From positions 4,337,739 through 4,401,738 of the forward strand of contig JAQNBH010000004.1 in assembly GCA_028752905.1 (NCBI GenBank): a stretch of DNA of 64,000 nucleotides, in the 5' to 3' direction. The position numbers were made by a program, and so were the translations under genes. Origin of the DNA: Cladorhizidae sp. MBARI D1340-BT2 (Eukaryota; Porifera; Demospongiae; Poecilosclerida; Cladorhizidae). Of this stretch, positions 34,301 to 45,349 are shown piece after piece; within the stretch, counting starts at the first letter, position 1, and the number at the start of each line of letters is the position of its first letter. The notes below the pieces were generated by a model. That model searched no databases and was not told the origin of the DNA. It saw nothing but the letters and a program-made list of their open reading frames with translations.

Positions 34301-35230
34301 TGTAATAATGTATGCGTGAACAATATAGTTGTGTAATAATGTATGAGTGAACAATATAGTTATGTAATAATGTATGAGTGAACAATATAGTTGTGTAATA
34401 ATGTTTGAGTGAACAATATAGTTGTGTAATAATGTATGAGTGAACAATATAGTTGTGTAATAATGTACGAGTGAACAATATAGTTGTGTAATAATGTATG
34501 AGTGAACAATATAGTTGTGTAATAATGTACGAGTGAACAATATAGTTGTGTAATAATGTATGAGAGAATATAGTAGTGTAATAATGTATGAGTGAACAAT
34601 ATAGTTGTGTAATAATGTATGAGTGAACAATATAGTTGTGTAATAATGTATGAGTGAACAATATAGTTGTGTAATAATGTTTGAGTGAACAATATAGTTG
34701 TGTAATAATGTATATATGAGTGAACAATATAGTTGTGTAATAATGTTTGAGTGAACAATATAGTTGTGTAATAATGTATGAGTTGTGTAATAATGTATGA
34801 GTGAACAATATAGTTGTGTAATAATGTATGAGTGAACAATATAGTTGTGTAATAATGTATGAGTGAACAATATAGTTATGTAATAATGTATGAGTGAACA
34901 ATATAGTTGTATAATAATGTATGAGTGAACAATATAGTTGTGTAATAATGTATGAGTGAACAATATAGTTGTGTAATAATGTATGAGTGAACAATATAGT
35001 TGTGTAATAATGTATGAGTGAACAATATAGTTGTGTAATAATGTATGAGTGAACAATATAGTTGTGTAATAATGTATGAGTGAACAATATAGTTGTGTAA
35101 TAATGTATGATTGAACAATATAGTTGTGTAATAATGTATGAGTGAACAATATAGTTGTGTAATAATGTATGAGTGAACAGTAATAATGTATGAGTGAACA
35201 GTATAGTTGTGTATTAATGTATATATCAGT
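31315..35230. repeat. 31-base satellite, about 122 copies
   Basis: 'aatatagttgtgtaataatg' plus tatgagtgaac, 31 bases, in nearly perfect tandem order. Variants are few (tgtttgag, tgtacgag, tatatgag). The minus strand of the unit has no stop in any of its three phases, so a 1324-codon open frame arises that cycles through all three phases every 93 bases; I do not regard it as a protein. Copies near 31315-31480 are more diverged, as expected at an array edge. Confidence 0.97.
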
Positions 35231-35857
35231 GAACAAGGCATCCACATGATCATAACAAACCAACATTTGGAACTGAACAAATCTCTCCTCAAGTTTGTTT
35301 TGATCCTTCTCTCCAGGCCAATCTAAAAACAACAACAAAAAAACAACATCCGCCCCTCCCCTTTGCTTCATCATCACTATAACCAATATTCAGAATCACT
35401 ATTCTGGTCTTAAATCATGTCATCTTTTCTTCAGACATCACATACTCATAGGTCCCTGTAGCACAGTAAGTAAAGCCACATGTAATCATATAAGCGATTG
35501 ACATTATGCTAAGATATCCCATTAACAATTCATCAGACAATTACAATCGATAAAAGCTGTGAGTTATGATCATGATGGCAAAAAAACTAGTAGATATCAA
35601 GATATAATGTATGAGCAATGGGATGGGATTATGGTATGAGATATGGTGACAGGTATAGTATACCCAGAATTGCAAGGGTACAGAAACTAACCTGACCAAC
35701 CAAATAATAGAAACAAACAAAACAAAAAATAATTTTGATTGGTGCATCCAAAAAAGGAAACAAGAGTACAAGTGTGCATCAATGTAGAAAGCGAGCCCCC
35801 CCCCCCCCAAAAAGGAAGAATATATCAATGGTAAAGGGTCGTCTATGTATAAAAGCC
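35231..35857. other. No gene seen
   Basis: Unique AT-rich flank of the 31-base array, with a C-run at 35798-35808. The minus-strand frame running out of the array for about 55 residues here (WPGEKDQNKLEERFVQF) has no other support. Confidence 0.35.
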
Positions 35858-35932
35858 CGTGGAAAGAATTCCACAATGCGCACTGTATTAGGTAGCACAG
35901 TCAATACATGCATTGCGGGAATTCTTTCCACG
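35858..35932. promoter_or_regulatory. 75-base near-palindrome flanked by TATAAAAG boxes
   Basis: CGTGGAAAGAATTCC (35858-35872) is the exact reverse complement of 35918-35932, and pairing continues imperfectly inward (CAATGC and TGTATT segments). A TATAAAAG lies just outside each arm, at 35848-35855 and 35934-35941, both in the plus orientation. It could be a small foldback element or a promoter region for the short ORFs that follow. Confidence 0.5.
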
Positions 35933-35979
35933 CTATAAAAGAGTTTGGAATCGTCCATCTAGCAAATCTAATCCGAGAT

Positions 35980-36051
35980 ATGGCTGCCATCTATTGTGTT
36001 ACCGCAGCAGCTGCTATTTGCGTTATCTCTCTGGCGTTAGCTGCGGCTTAG
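35980..36051 (+). CDS. Possible 23-residue hydrophobic micropeptide
   Basis: An ATG in fair context (gagatATGG), 46 bases after the TATAAAAG at 35934, opens 23 codons: a short start, then Ala/Val/Ile/Leu-rich sequence (AAAAICVISLALAAA) and TAG. It resembles a lone signal peptide or membrane micropeptide. It may instead be a signal-peptide exon or chance. Two bases after its stop another ORF begins. Confidence 0.25.
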   Translation: MAAIYCVTAAAAICVISLALAAA

Positions 36052-36053
36052 AG

Positions 36054-36164
36054 ATGCCTACCTTCGAGGAGATCACAAGTCTGGGGTCAGAACACTGGAA
36101 CAAACTGTTGGAGAATTCTGAACACACGGACTGTTGGATCCAATCGGGATCAAGTGTCGTTTAA
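36054..36164 (+). CDS. Possible 36-residue small ORF
   Basis: It starts two bases after the preceding ORF ends and reads MPTFEEITSLGSEHWNKLL to SGSSVV before TAA. It is acidic and hydrophilic, of unknown family. The pair could be two cistrons of one short transcript or the decayed start of one gene. Confidence 0.2.
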   Translation: MPTFEEITSLGSEHWNKLLENSEHTDCWIQSGSSVV

Positions 36165-36600
36165 CGACTCCAGCCATCTAAAAATTTGTGCGCGTTTTTT
36201 TAAGTTTACGCACGCGCGTTTTGGGTGTTTTTTAAAATTTTATTTTTTAAGGTAAAACTTGATTATTAAACATAATTATTGTATTAGTATTGAGTTCATT
36301 GTATTTCACTGATGTAGTGATATTCGACCCTCACTCATGGCAAGGTCGATCGGTGATGTTTCATGAATGGGGTGGCCTGAGGTAGATCTAGCACCCCTGA
36401 GACAAGTGACGGTTGACCTCAGAAGAGAGAAGCTGAGAAGGACACGCAACCAGGCCATGACAGTGTTTGGGTGTTTTTTAAATTGTTTTTATTTTTATAA
36501 TTTTTTTTACCGTGCCGCGTTTTTTAAAGTTGACGCACGGGCGGGGGTACACGTGGGAAATACCGCGTTAAAAAAAGCAAATCTTCATCTTTTGAATCAA
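36165..36600. other. Duplicated GC/T-rich motif; no gene certain
   Basis: 'ttttgggtgttttttaaa' type sequence and acgcacg-rich strings occur twice (36188-36250 and 36465-36550). An open frame from 36367 (GWPEVDLAPLRQVTVDLRRE) may be a decayed exon but is unrecognised. Confidence 0.35.
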
Positions 36601-36620
36601 AGAGAATTTGCGTACAGAAC

Positions 36621-36983
36621 ATGGCAAAATTTACCAAGTCTGTCAATAGGATCGAAATTCGATCCTACTCTGTGACTGCTGTTGTGGCAGAATACACAGG
36701 CCCGAAACCCGACAGTACACCAAGTACTGATTGGGCAGACCGCATGGATCCAGATTCTGGATGCACTATGCATGTGCTGGAGCGGAAAGATCTCCAGCCT
36801 GGAGTCCCACAAACTCTTTTAGAGGAGTTTAAAATCCTCGTCTACAAGGTTGGTGGGAAGGATGACTCTGAAGCCAATTTGACTCCAGAGATCATCGTGC
36901 AGCTTGCCAGGTCGCTGTCCAATCGACAGAGAGCTATGGTGGTGAGGGCATTAGCCCCCACCCCCCTATACTCCCATAGGTAG
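36621..36983 (+). CDS. Unrecognised 120-residue ORF, likely with a frameshifted RG-rich tail
   Basis: The frame begins MAKFTKSVNRIEIRSYS and has mixed, protein-like composition throughout (for example LLEEFKILVYKVGGKDD and IIVQLARSLSNRQRAMV). It stops after a C-rich run. In the next frame across that run, sequence to about 37069 reads GRGRQQPSPRSSRRQSPAP then a stop, typical of a basic, disordered nucleic-acid-binding tail. An indel in the C-run would unite them. It lies 250 bases upstream of a Merlin transposase and could be part of that insertion or a separate gene. No family recognised. Confidence 0.4.
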   Translation: MAKFTKSVNRIEIRSYSVTAVVAEYTGPKPDSTPSTDWADRMDPDSGCTMHVLERKDLQPGVPQTLLEEFKILVYKVGGKDDSEANLTPEIIVQLARSLSNRQRAMVVRALAPTPLYSHR

Positions 36984-37233
36984 GGGACGTGGACGTCAGC
37001 AACCCTCTCCGAGGAGCAGCAGAAGACAATCTCCTGCTCCTCAAAATCCAGATGGCGTGATTTAACTTTTAACTGGTTATATGTTTGTACACTTTTGTCT
37101 GTACACTTTTGTCTCGTCCACTTTTGTATTGATTGATTTACTGTCTATGGAAAGGGGGAAAAAAGAAGGAAAAAAAAAGAACGGGAAAAAAAGGAAAAAA
37201 AAGGAAAAAAACGTTTATACAAGAAGCATCATT

Positions 37234-38400
37234 ATGGCAACACTGAGGTCCATTGCTCCTCCTGCTGCGTTTGGAACTACTGAAGAAGTTATGGGCTATC
37301 TGAACAGTAAGGGTCTACTAGCGATTGATTTTTCATGTTCCAGGTAAGATAAGGTCTATCTTTTTCATGTTCCAGATTATGAGATAAGACATCACATAAT
37401 TATAATACCATGTTATAAGACATCACATAATTATTATACTATGTTATACCCGTGTATAGGTGTAGTACTTCAATGGTGATGAGGGAAAAAAGCGACCTGA
37501 AGGATGGCAAAACTTGGGCATGCCCTAGTTGTAAATCTCTTCGATCAATTCGGCATGGGAGTTTTTTCTCCAAATCGCACATGGTCCTTCAGACATGGCT
37601 CCTATTGATATATTGGTGGGTGAGACAGTACCCTGTATTGGATGCAGCAGATGAGTCTGGCTGCAGCAAGAAAAGTGCAATAAATGTGTACCAGTGGCTG
37701 AGGGAAGTGTGCTCTGCAGCACTATGTCGAACACAGATTGTGCTTGGTGGTGATCCGTTATTCAAATAGACGAGGCACAGTTCACGCACAAACCGAAGGT
37801 ATCACTGTAACATTGATATACTTGAATGGATGATCACTTTCGGTATTGACTGTTTAGCATCATAGAGGCCGCCCACCTACTAAGGCGACTTGGATTTTTG
37901 GGATGGTTGACACGGTGCATACGCCTGCTCTTGGTACACTTGATAAACGTATTGTGCCTATTTCAAAGATTTTAATTCAATGAAATTTATTTAGGTTACA
38001 TGCAAGTTGTGGATAAGAGGGATGCAGCCACCTTGCTACCCATTATGCTGCACCTGGATCGATAATCTATTCTGACCAGTGGGCAGCCTATAGGCAGGTG
38101 GCTACTCTGCCTGGGATTGTGGCACATGAAACTGTGAACCACTCGATTGAGTTTGTGGATCAGAGTACGGGTGTGCACACCCAAAATATTGAATCATATT
38201 GGAACAGGGTATGGTTTGTGGAACATAATTTTTTTAAATTTTAACAAGTATTCTATTTTATTTTAACAACAATTATTATATTGTGCAGGTGAAGGTGAAG
38301 CTAAAGAGGATGAAAGGAGTGCAGTAAACGATACTTGATCCCAGAAGGATCGCTGCAAATGTTAACGAAACTTGTAGACATTTAAGTCTCGATGAAAACA
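37234..38400 (+). pseudogene. Merlin-type (IS1016/ISXO2-like) transposase, broken copy 1
   Basis: ATG at 37234, then TLRSIAPPAAFGTTEEVMGY. A GTAAGA donor after 37343 and a TATAG acceptor before 37460 join in phase and bring together two CxxC pairs (SCSRCS ... WACPSCKSL), the family's N-terminal zinc finger. RHGSFFSKSH and WLLLIYWWV follow as in IS1595/Merlin proteins. A stop at 37767-37769 and shifts afterwards break the frame. DDE parts remain readable: QIDEAQFTH, RGRPPTKATWIFG, IYSDQWAAYR, and HTQNIESYWNRVK near 38180-38215. Not functional as read. Terminal inverted repeats were not identified. Confidence 0.8.
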
Positions 38401-38544
38401 ACTTATAATTTCATTTTTTCTTATATAGTTTTTACCATGATATTTCATTGTTATTATTTAAAATGTAAAATGTATTATCGAATTTATTTAATTATTTAAA
38501 ATGGTATTGTATAGTTATTTATTTAAAATTGGTATATATTGTGC

Positions 38545-40440
38545 AGTTATAGAACGGCTGATGGCCTCCTCCGTTGTCCGTCCTTTACGCTCCCTCCACA
38601 TGAATTCATCTATATAGGATGGTAGCTGGTGATGATGGACACCCTTCATCGATTTCATCTTTATCTTTGCCTGTAAAGAATGTAGAATGTTATTCAAGTT
38701 ATGTATTATTAAATACCAGTTATATAATTACATATATATATTTACCCTATTCCAATACGATTCTATGTGCTGAGTGTGCACCTCCGTTGTATGGTTGACA
38801 AATTCAACCTAGTGGTTGACCGTAGCATGGCTAGCCACACCAGGCACAGCTGCCACCCTCCTGTATGTGGCCCACTGGTCAGAGTGCACAATCGCAACAT
38901 GCGCTTGTATTCAATCAATCTTTATTTTTATGTTCTATTAGACAATAGATTTTCACATAAAAATATTTACTTAAATGTGTTAGTGTGAAGAGAAAGAGAA
39001 AACGAGGCGGGAAATAAACACATGAGAGAGGCATCGCTGGTTCAATAGGGTCATCCTGTTCATCAGTTATGAGTCATTAGGTGTCTATGCAGATCAGTCT
39101 TGAAGGAAGTCAGTTTTGGCGAATCCTTGATGTACTTGGGGAGCTTGTTCCATGCTCTGACTCCGAATCGCATCTGTCCTCCAAATGTTGTAGTCCGAGG
39201 GATATTTACACCATGAAGACGGGTTTTGTGTGTGTGCGGTGGAGGTTCTATCCGAACGACATTTTTGGGGAATGAACTCTCTTTAATCGCTTTGAATATG
39301 GTGATTAGCATTAGATACTCGAGGTATCTTCCAATTTTGAGCCATTTAAGTTGATAAAAGTAAGGAGTAGCACTATCGAATTTCCGGCCATTTAGAACTA
39401 TTTTGACTGCAAAATTTAGACATGTTTGTAGCTTCATCTTTAATGTTGTGCCAATACCTGCCCATACCGGAGTACAGTAGTTCATGTGGGAGTAAATGAG
39501 GGCATTTATCAGTATCTTTTTGGAGGAAGTGCTTATTGGTAGGAGTGTTGCTGCATCCCGTTGGGCCACAATCTGCATGAAACCTTGGAAAATATTGCAA
39601 TAATAATTGACTATCGTGGCATACACAAGTGGTCATGATTACCAAGAGCTGGTGTGTGGTTAGTATCCACCATCCCAAACACCCAAACTTCTTGACCCTG
39701 AGCTCTGTAGGCCACCCATGTGAATCAAGAAGAATGTCTCTCTGATCTCGGTGAAGACTTGTCACAAATGTTTCATACTGGAGGGCGTCCTCTGTGATGC
39801 TATTCATTGACAAAGAACAAACGTTTATCTCTTGTTCAATATGATATACGACTGCCTTGAAATACCTTTGGTTTATGTGTGAACTGGGACTCATCGATTT
39901 GCACAACCACGCCAGACCCACATAACACAATAGGTTGTGCACACAGCTCTGTGGAGCATACCTCCCGCAGCCACTGGTATACATTGACTGCAGTATCTTT
40001 GTTACAACCGCACTCACGTGCAGCATCTGTTACCCGGTATTCCCCGGACCACCAATAAATAAGGATGATCCAACTTCGCAGCGGAAGCCGTGATTTAGAA
40101 AAAAAACTCCTTAATATAATAGTGATTCAGTTTAATCAACACAACTGCATTCAATCTGTATACCATGGCGAATTGATTTAGTATATTTGCATGTTGGACA
40201 TGAACCATCCTTCAATGAAGCCTTTCTTCTCACAGTCATATTTATACTGCATCTAATACACAGGTATAACATCAGTGAATCACCAAATCCCCAATTATGC
40301 CAATTATGCCTGTCCCAACTATCTTTTTATCTTCCACATGTGACAGAATTTGTCAATAAACCCTGGGTCTTCAGATAATCTATAACCTCCTCATTTGTGC
40401 CAAAAGCAGCAGAAGCAATGCATCTTAATGTTCCTGAAGC
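38545..40440 (-). pseudogene. Merlin-type transposase, broken copy 2, tail to tail with copy 1
   Basis: On the minus strand the start side at 40440 reads GTLRCIASAAFGTNEEVIDY, matching copy 1. The DDE half continues near 39900-39600 (zinc-finger part lost; QIVAQRDAATLLPI near 39540), is cut by an inserted non-LTR piece, and resumes at 38900 with IVHSDQWATYRRV, VHTQHIESYWNR and KMKSMKGVHHHQLPSYIDEF, the usual C-terminal motif. It contains stops and shifts. The two copies differ at many sites, so they are separate insertions of one family rather than a fresh inverted duplication. Confidence 0.75.
38903..39532 (-). mobile_element. 5'-truncated non-LTR retrotransposon nested in Merlin copy 2
   Basis: The frame from the junction reads SSKKILINALIYSHMNYC, then PVWAGIGTTLKMKLQ, KWLKIGRYLEYLM and FGVRAWNKLPKYIKDSPKL before the stop at 39063. 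This is the C-terminal end of an RT/endonuclease ORF2. A 3' UTR follows, ending in aataaagattgattgaat next to the Merlin sequence, as expected for the 3' end of a copy truncated at its 5' end. No target duplication is obvious. Confidence 0.75.
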
Positions 40441-40449
40441 AGCCAGAAA

Positions 40450-41390
40450 AATTGTGGAAACTTGGACAGAAAATGTGCAGTTCACCAGCAATGTGCACAG
40501 TAAGAACGTGCACAGTTCAGTGAGTTTATGTTGTTCATTATAAGTTTCATTGACAATTGAACCCCATTCGACACCTTTTTGTCTCACGTAATTAAAAATG
40601 CGCATGATTTTTTCGATCCTTGGGGGCTTATATTGGGATTGATCCCCCATTTCTTCACTCACACTATATATGACCATCTGTTTCTTTCTGGTCAACGAGG
40701 TATGGCAAAGTGAAGTCATTGACATTATAAGCCTGATACTCCACATAACCTCAACTCTGCGAAGTTCTTTTCAAGGTGTGAACTATGGCATGTGTCTACT
40801 CTTAGTTATTATGGCGGATTGGATTACAATCATGATGGAGTTGGTGGCTAGCACAGTCATTTTTTTTCTTGCCACACATCAGGTGTCTGATATCCATTAT
40901 GCTCATTGGAGTAGAGGTAATGGTAAGGTTGGCCTACATGTACCAATGGGATGAAACACCAGCTAAGTATATGGTGAGCGAGAGGTTAAGTTGGAATAGA
41001 AATCTCAGTGTTTTTTTTGGTGTTTTTTTGTGGGAGAGGAGGAGGATTTCTCTCTCAGTGAATTGGTCATAACTGGTCGCAGCCACTTAATAGATCTGAA
41101 GTGTAGTAGCTACACCACCAGAGGCATGAGAGGCCATTTGCATTTAACAATTGCATTGAATGTGAAAGTTATAAATTATCCATGTTAGAGGGACACCAAG
41201 TTTGGGGTCTTTATTGCGGGGATGCTTGTGCAACTGATTTTGAGTGGGTGAGCATAAGCATGCCCAAGGCATGGGGAACAGAAGTGTGTGTGAGTGGGTG
41301 CCTTTTTGATCTGGAGTTCTTCCATACTTGACTTGATGGCTAAATGCACACACACTTTTATTGTGTTATAACTCTCTGTGTGTTTATATA
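40450..41390. other. Uncertain; possible exon of a membrane protein
   Basis: The plus frame around 40735-40890 encodes two hydrophobic stretches (VIDIISLILHITSTL and VASTVIFFLATHQ) and ends at a CAG|GTGTCT site. The composition suggests membrane segments, but phases to later candidate exons could not be fixed. Otherwise nothing recognised. Confidence 0.2.
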
Positions 41391-41399
41391 CAGTATAAG

Positions 41400-41835
41400 T
41401 GTACATATATAGTGTTATAACTAGACCCTATCTCTGTGACCCTATCTCTGTGTGGTTATATTATAGTGCTACTCTATCTCTGTGTGATTATATATATATA
41501 GTGCTGTGTGATTATATATATATATATATATATAATATAGTGCTACTATTAAACACATCTCTGTGTGAGTATATATATATATATATATATATAGTGCTAC
41601 TATTAGACACTATCTCTGTGTGATAGTGCTATAACTAGACACTATCTCTGCGTGATTATATATACTATATATAATACTATTACACACTATCTCTGTGTTA
41701 TTATGTATATATCTGTGTGATATTGTTATAACTAGACACTATCTCTGTGTGATTATATATATATATATAGTAGACACTATCTCGTGTGATAGTGTTATAA
41801 CTAGACACTATCCCTGTGTGATTATATATATATCA
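41400..41835. repeat. Irregular repeat of CTATCTCTGTGTGATTATA with (TA) runs
   Basis: Eight to nine copies of 'actatctctgtgtgattata' are each followed by (ta)n of varying length and 'gtgctactattagac'. Period varies from 45 to 65 bases. Confidence 0.9.
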
Positions 41836-42219
41836 TGTTGTCAGGTGGGATTGCGTGCATATTTGGTGTGGAGCCGCTTTGCTTCTCTTTTGCTGGCCAT
41901 GTATATCTACATGCTACCTGCTCAGGAAAGAAACCCAAAGACAACAACTCCAACTTGATGGCATTCAAGGTATAGTTAAGAATCTGGCTAAGTTCCTACA
42001 GACACACTCACCCATTGTGCAGTCTTCACCTGTGTCCTCTCCCTCTCCAGCTTCCATGTGGAAGATACAGCACTACTGTAAGCTAAACTTCTACATGCTA
42101 GAACTGAGTACAACATTCATACAACACATGCACATGCTAGTTGTGTGGGGCATAATCTGTTGTGCACAAGTGTGTTGTGTCCTTGCTTTGCACGAGTCCA
42201 CGCAACAATTGACATAAAT

Positions 42220-42835
42220 TTATTTTATTTTTTATTAGACGAGTCTAATCGGTGATTTTGCCCCTTCCCCACCGCTAGAGGTTTTGACCATTTCTTAGGC
42301 TTTGGGAAGCACATGGTCAGTTTTGGGGCCCCTAAAAATGAAGGGCCTAAAATGCCAGTTTTTTTATTATTAGTAATATTATACTGCTATGAAAATGCTC
42401 AGTATTTTCAAGTAAAGTTCTCATCCTCCCTATAATGCTTACTCTTATAGTGAGAGGCCTTCCAACCCGTCAGTTAGTATCCAGGCCACTCCACAAGAAA
42501 GTAATATGCAGTGAGTGGACATCGCCTCAGCACAGGCAGGAGAGATGGAGTGAAGAGCAGGGTGAGTGGAGGTCATAATAAATGTGTGTGTTTGTGCATG
42601 TGTAGCTTACTATGCCACACTTGCTTGAATAGGCAAATTTTGTGTTAAATAAATGGAAGTTAATTATTGAGAGTCCGTTGTATTCTACTATGTCAACTGA
42701 GAGTTCATTTGAGAGCAGGAAATTTTTTAATGTATCTCTCTTATTGTTATTTCTCAATTACTTACAAAATCAAAGTTTGTTGAAACACCCGTGCAAAATA
42801 GAACCCCGTCTCTCAAATCATGGTTTGCTCCTCTA
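42220..42835. other. No gene seen
   Basis: AT-rich unique sequence with no recognisable coding content on either strand. Confidence 0.35.
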
Positions 42836-42837
42836 AA

Positions 42838-43010
42838 GTATCAGGGAAGATGGGGTAATGGTGTCGAGGAAGATGGGGTAATGGTGTCGTAGAAGATAGG
42901 GTAATGATGTCGGGGAAGATGCGGTAATGGTGTCGTAGAAGATAGGGTAATGATGTCAGTGAAGATGGGGTAATGGTGTCCAGGAAGATGGGGTAATAAT
43001 GGTGCTGGGA
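42838..43010. repeat. 23-base tandem repeat
   Basis: 'gaagatggggtaatggtgtc' plus gag/gtag, spaced 23 bases (42846 and 42869), about seven copies with small changes. Confidence 0.9.
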
Positions 43011-43209
43011 TATGTAGGAGCAGTTCTTAATTGAATTGAGTGGGTTTCATATTCTATGTTATGGGGTGCCATAGTGTTGGAGAGCATTCTGTTTGGCTGC
43101 TAGACAACTTCTAGTCTTCCCCACTCCCTTACCTACCGACACATCTCTTTTTCAAATTATGATGTTCTGAGGATGATTGGATATGTAGTGATTATCTTGC
43201 ATCTTACAG

Positions 43210-43319
43210 GGTCTCTGGAGCAGACCCAACTCACTTGTGTGGGCACTCATGATACAACTGGTTGGGAGCTGCAGTCCGTCAGATCCAGAGGTTCCTCTGT
43301 GAGAAGGTCATCGATACAG
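43210..43319 (+). CDS. Candidate internal exon, gene unrecognised
   Basis: A CTTACAG acceptor and a GTAAAA donor bound a 110-base segment with one fully open phase (SLEQTQLTCVGTHDTTGWEL to RRSSIQ), starting in phase 1 and ending in phase 0. The sequence is polar, Ser/Arg-rich at its end. It may belong to the same gene as the membrane-anchor exons at 44354-45349, but at least one more exon would be needed to reconcile phases. Confidence 0.35.
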
Positions 43320-43329
43320 GTAAAAACAT

Positions 43330-44350
43330 TGTGATTAAGCATCCAAACATTATATGCCTGTCTTGCATAAATACACAATAATCTTAAACCGATGTTCATA
43401 TTGGAGCTGTATCCATGGAGTTACTTCCCGTTGAATCCAAAAGTAGAATGACCCTTAAAGTGTGTGTGTATGTGTGTGTGTGTGGCTAAAAGAATATTTA
43501 TACAGAAATTCAAGAAAGAAGAAGGATGTGCTGGGCAAGTGAAGTCTGCCCTCACCGAGCAGTGGGAAGGAAAGTTTATATTGCAGTGCATGGCCGGATA
43601 TGTTTGTATGTTCATCTGAAGGGGGAAAAATGAATGGTCTCCTTCAGGTTTACATTAACAAGAAATGGGTTGTCATGGTGAAGAAGAAACGCATTGAGTG
43701 AAGAGAACTGGTTGCATTGAGTGGTGCAAGGATGCGAAGTGTTTCATTATACATAGGTAGCTACTCAGTTGCTCAGCATGGACGTGGATATATCATGTGT
43801 TGCTAAGTGTATTACAGATTATATTAAACATGCCAAGATAATGAATATGATTCTTTACATGCATTCTCTACAAAATAAAATTGGTAAAGTTATGAAAATC
43901 CATGTGCTTTAGTAAGTGAAATCAAAGATCATAGAATCTCTAGAAACAGCAACTAATTATCTCTCTCCCTCTCATTTAAGCCTTTTTCCTCACTGTATAT
44001 ACTAACAGACAAACTTCTAGTGAGTATATCGGATGAGGAAGGTAAGTTGCTTGTGTCCTATAAAGATTACAAAGATGACCAGTGGTTCACACAGAGATGG
44101 ACACCCAACAGAGATACTTGCTAATAACTTGAGACTTGCACAGCAAGATGGATACTAAATTTTGTCACATGCAGCCTGCCCTTTGTTGAGAGCAACTCCA
44201 ATAGAAGCCACCCTCAGATTGGGCTGTGCAGGATATCCTGACTAATAAACAAGAATCTCATAAACACATTCTGCTCAAGAACCTAGTGTCATCCCCATGC
44301 AGCACACATATCCTAAATGCAAACTTGAATCGCACTTCTGTATATCATTC
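43330..44350. other. No certain gene; possible small exons
   Basis: A stretch at 44008-44120 (KLLVSISDEEGKLLVSYKD) follows a possible acceptor (actaacag) and is open for about 38 codons. Phase does not fit the exon at 43210 directly. No domains recognised. Confidence 0.25.
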
Positions 44351-44353
44351 TAG

Positions 44354-45349
44354 GCCCCACCCTTGTCTGCTTCATCCTGCCACAGCTACAAGCTCCGTCC
44401 CAGAACCTCTCATCTACGACTGGTAAGGAGGCGTGCATGTATTGTGGGGTGTGGTTGAACTTGTAGACATGACATAAGAATTGACTGTAGAATGGAGTTA
44501 TTTAATGTTCACACACAACACACATTCACTGCTGTATGATTCTTGAATCGTTTGAGAGTTCCTTAGTTTAGTGCTCTCTAAGGTGGGCATGTCAGATTAT
44601 TATTATTATTATTTCACTGCAAGCATTGCCAAGCTATGGTCAATAAAAGAGGTGGCCATTGAGTTTTGCCCATGCTGTTACCATGATTTAATTAAGTGGG
44701 CTTGTATATAGAGCAACAAAGTGTTTCAAGGAATGGCTGAAATATGTCCGATATTCATCGTCAGAGGAAAGCAGACAGAATAAGCGACAATATCATACGA
44801 ACATTACCTGCACTGAGGAAAGGGGGGAAGTTATGGCAATTACAAATATGCTCCCATCTTTTTGTGTTTGTGGTTAGAAGTATAGCCCCTCCCCCTTAAT
44901 AACATGAAACAGTTTGTCGGGAATTTTTATGCCGTCAAATTACTGCTGCAATTTCTCTCTCTTTCGTTGTTTGCAGGACTCCAAGTTCCAAACCTTTTAA
45001 GCAATCAACACTCGTAACATTTTTAATTATCGTTTTATTGTCTTTATTGTCTGCACTATTCATCATTTCATCATATTTTGTTGTCCATATTATATGCTAC
45101 AACATATTATATGCTACACCATATTATTATATGCTGCACCATATTATAATGCTGCACCGTTATTATATGCTACACCATATTATATACTATAATTATGCTA
45201 CACCATATTATATGCTACACCATATTATATGCTACACCATATTATATGCTGCACCATATTATATGCTGCACCATATTATATGCTACACCATATTATATTA
45301 TACTATAATTATGCTACACCATATTATAATATATACTATGACCGAGTGA
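44354..45349 (+). CDS. Candidate last two exons of a tail-anchored membrane protein
   Basis: Exon 44354-44422 has an acceptor ATTCTAG and a donor GTAAGG; exon 44977-45349 has an acceptor TTTGCAG. They join in phase, giving VPEPLIYDW|TPSSKPFKQ and then a 25-30 residue hydrophobic helix (TLVTFLIIVLLSLLSALFII ... YFVVHI). Directly after the helix the frame runs into the 17-base AT-rich satellite and stays open for about 70 residues of YYMLHHIICYTIL-type repeats, stopping at 45347. A membrane anchor at the C-terminus is plausible; the repeat tail is probably a recent takeover of the original 3' end. The gene family is unknown and earlier exons are uncertain. Confidence 0.45.
45095..45340. repeat. 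17-base AT-rich satellite, small block
   Basis: 'accatattatatgctac' and close variants, about 14 copies, irregular. It is the same family as 47411-47694 and 53148-59155. It lies between the tail-anchor exon on its left and an ASH-like fragment on its right. Confidence 0.9.

Noticed and set aside
31412..35386. 1324-codon minus-strand ORF
   Set aside because: The 31-base unit is not a multiple of three and the frame cycles through three phases. Nothing apart from the repeat is encoded except about 55 doubtful residues at the start.
40670..42217. Membrane-protein exons on the plus strand
   Set aside because: Hydrophobic frames and possible splice sites exist, but no set of exons could be joined in phase with confidence; kept only as a low-confidence note.
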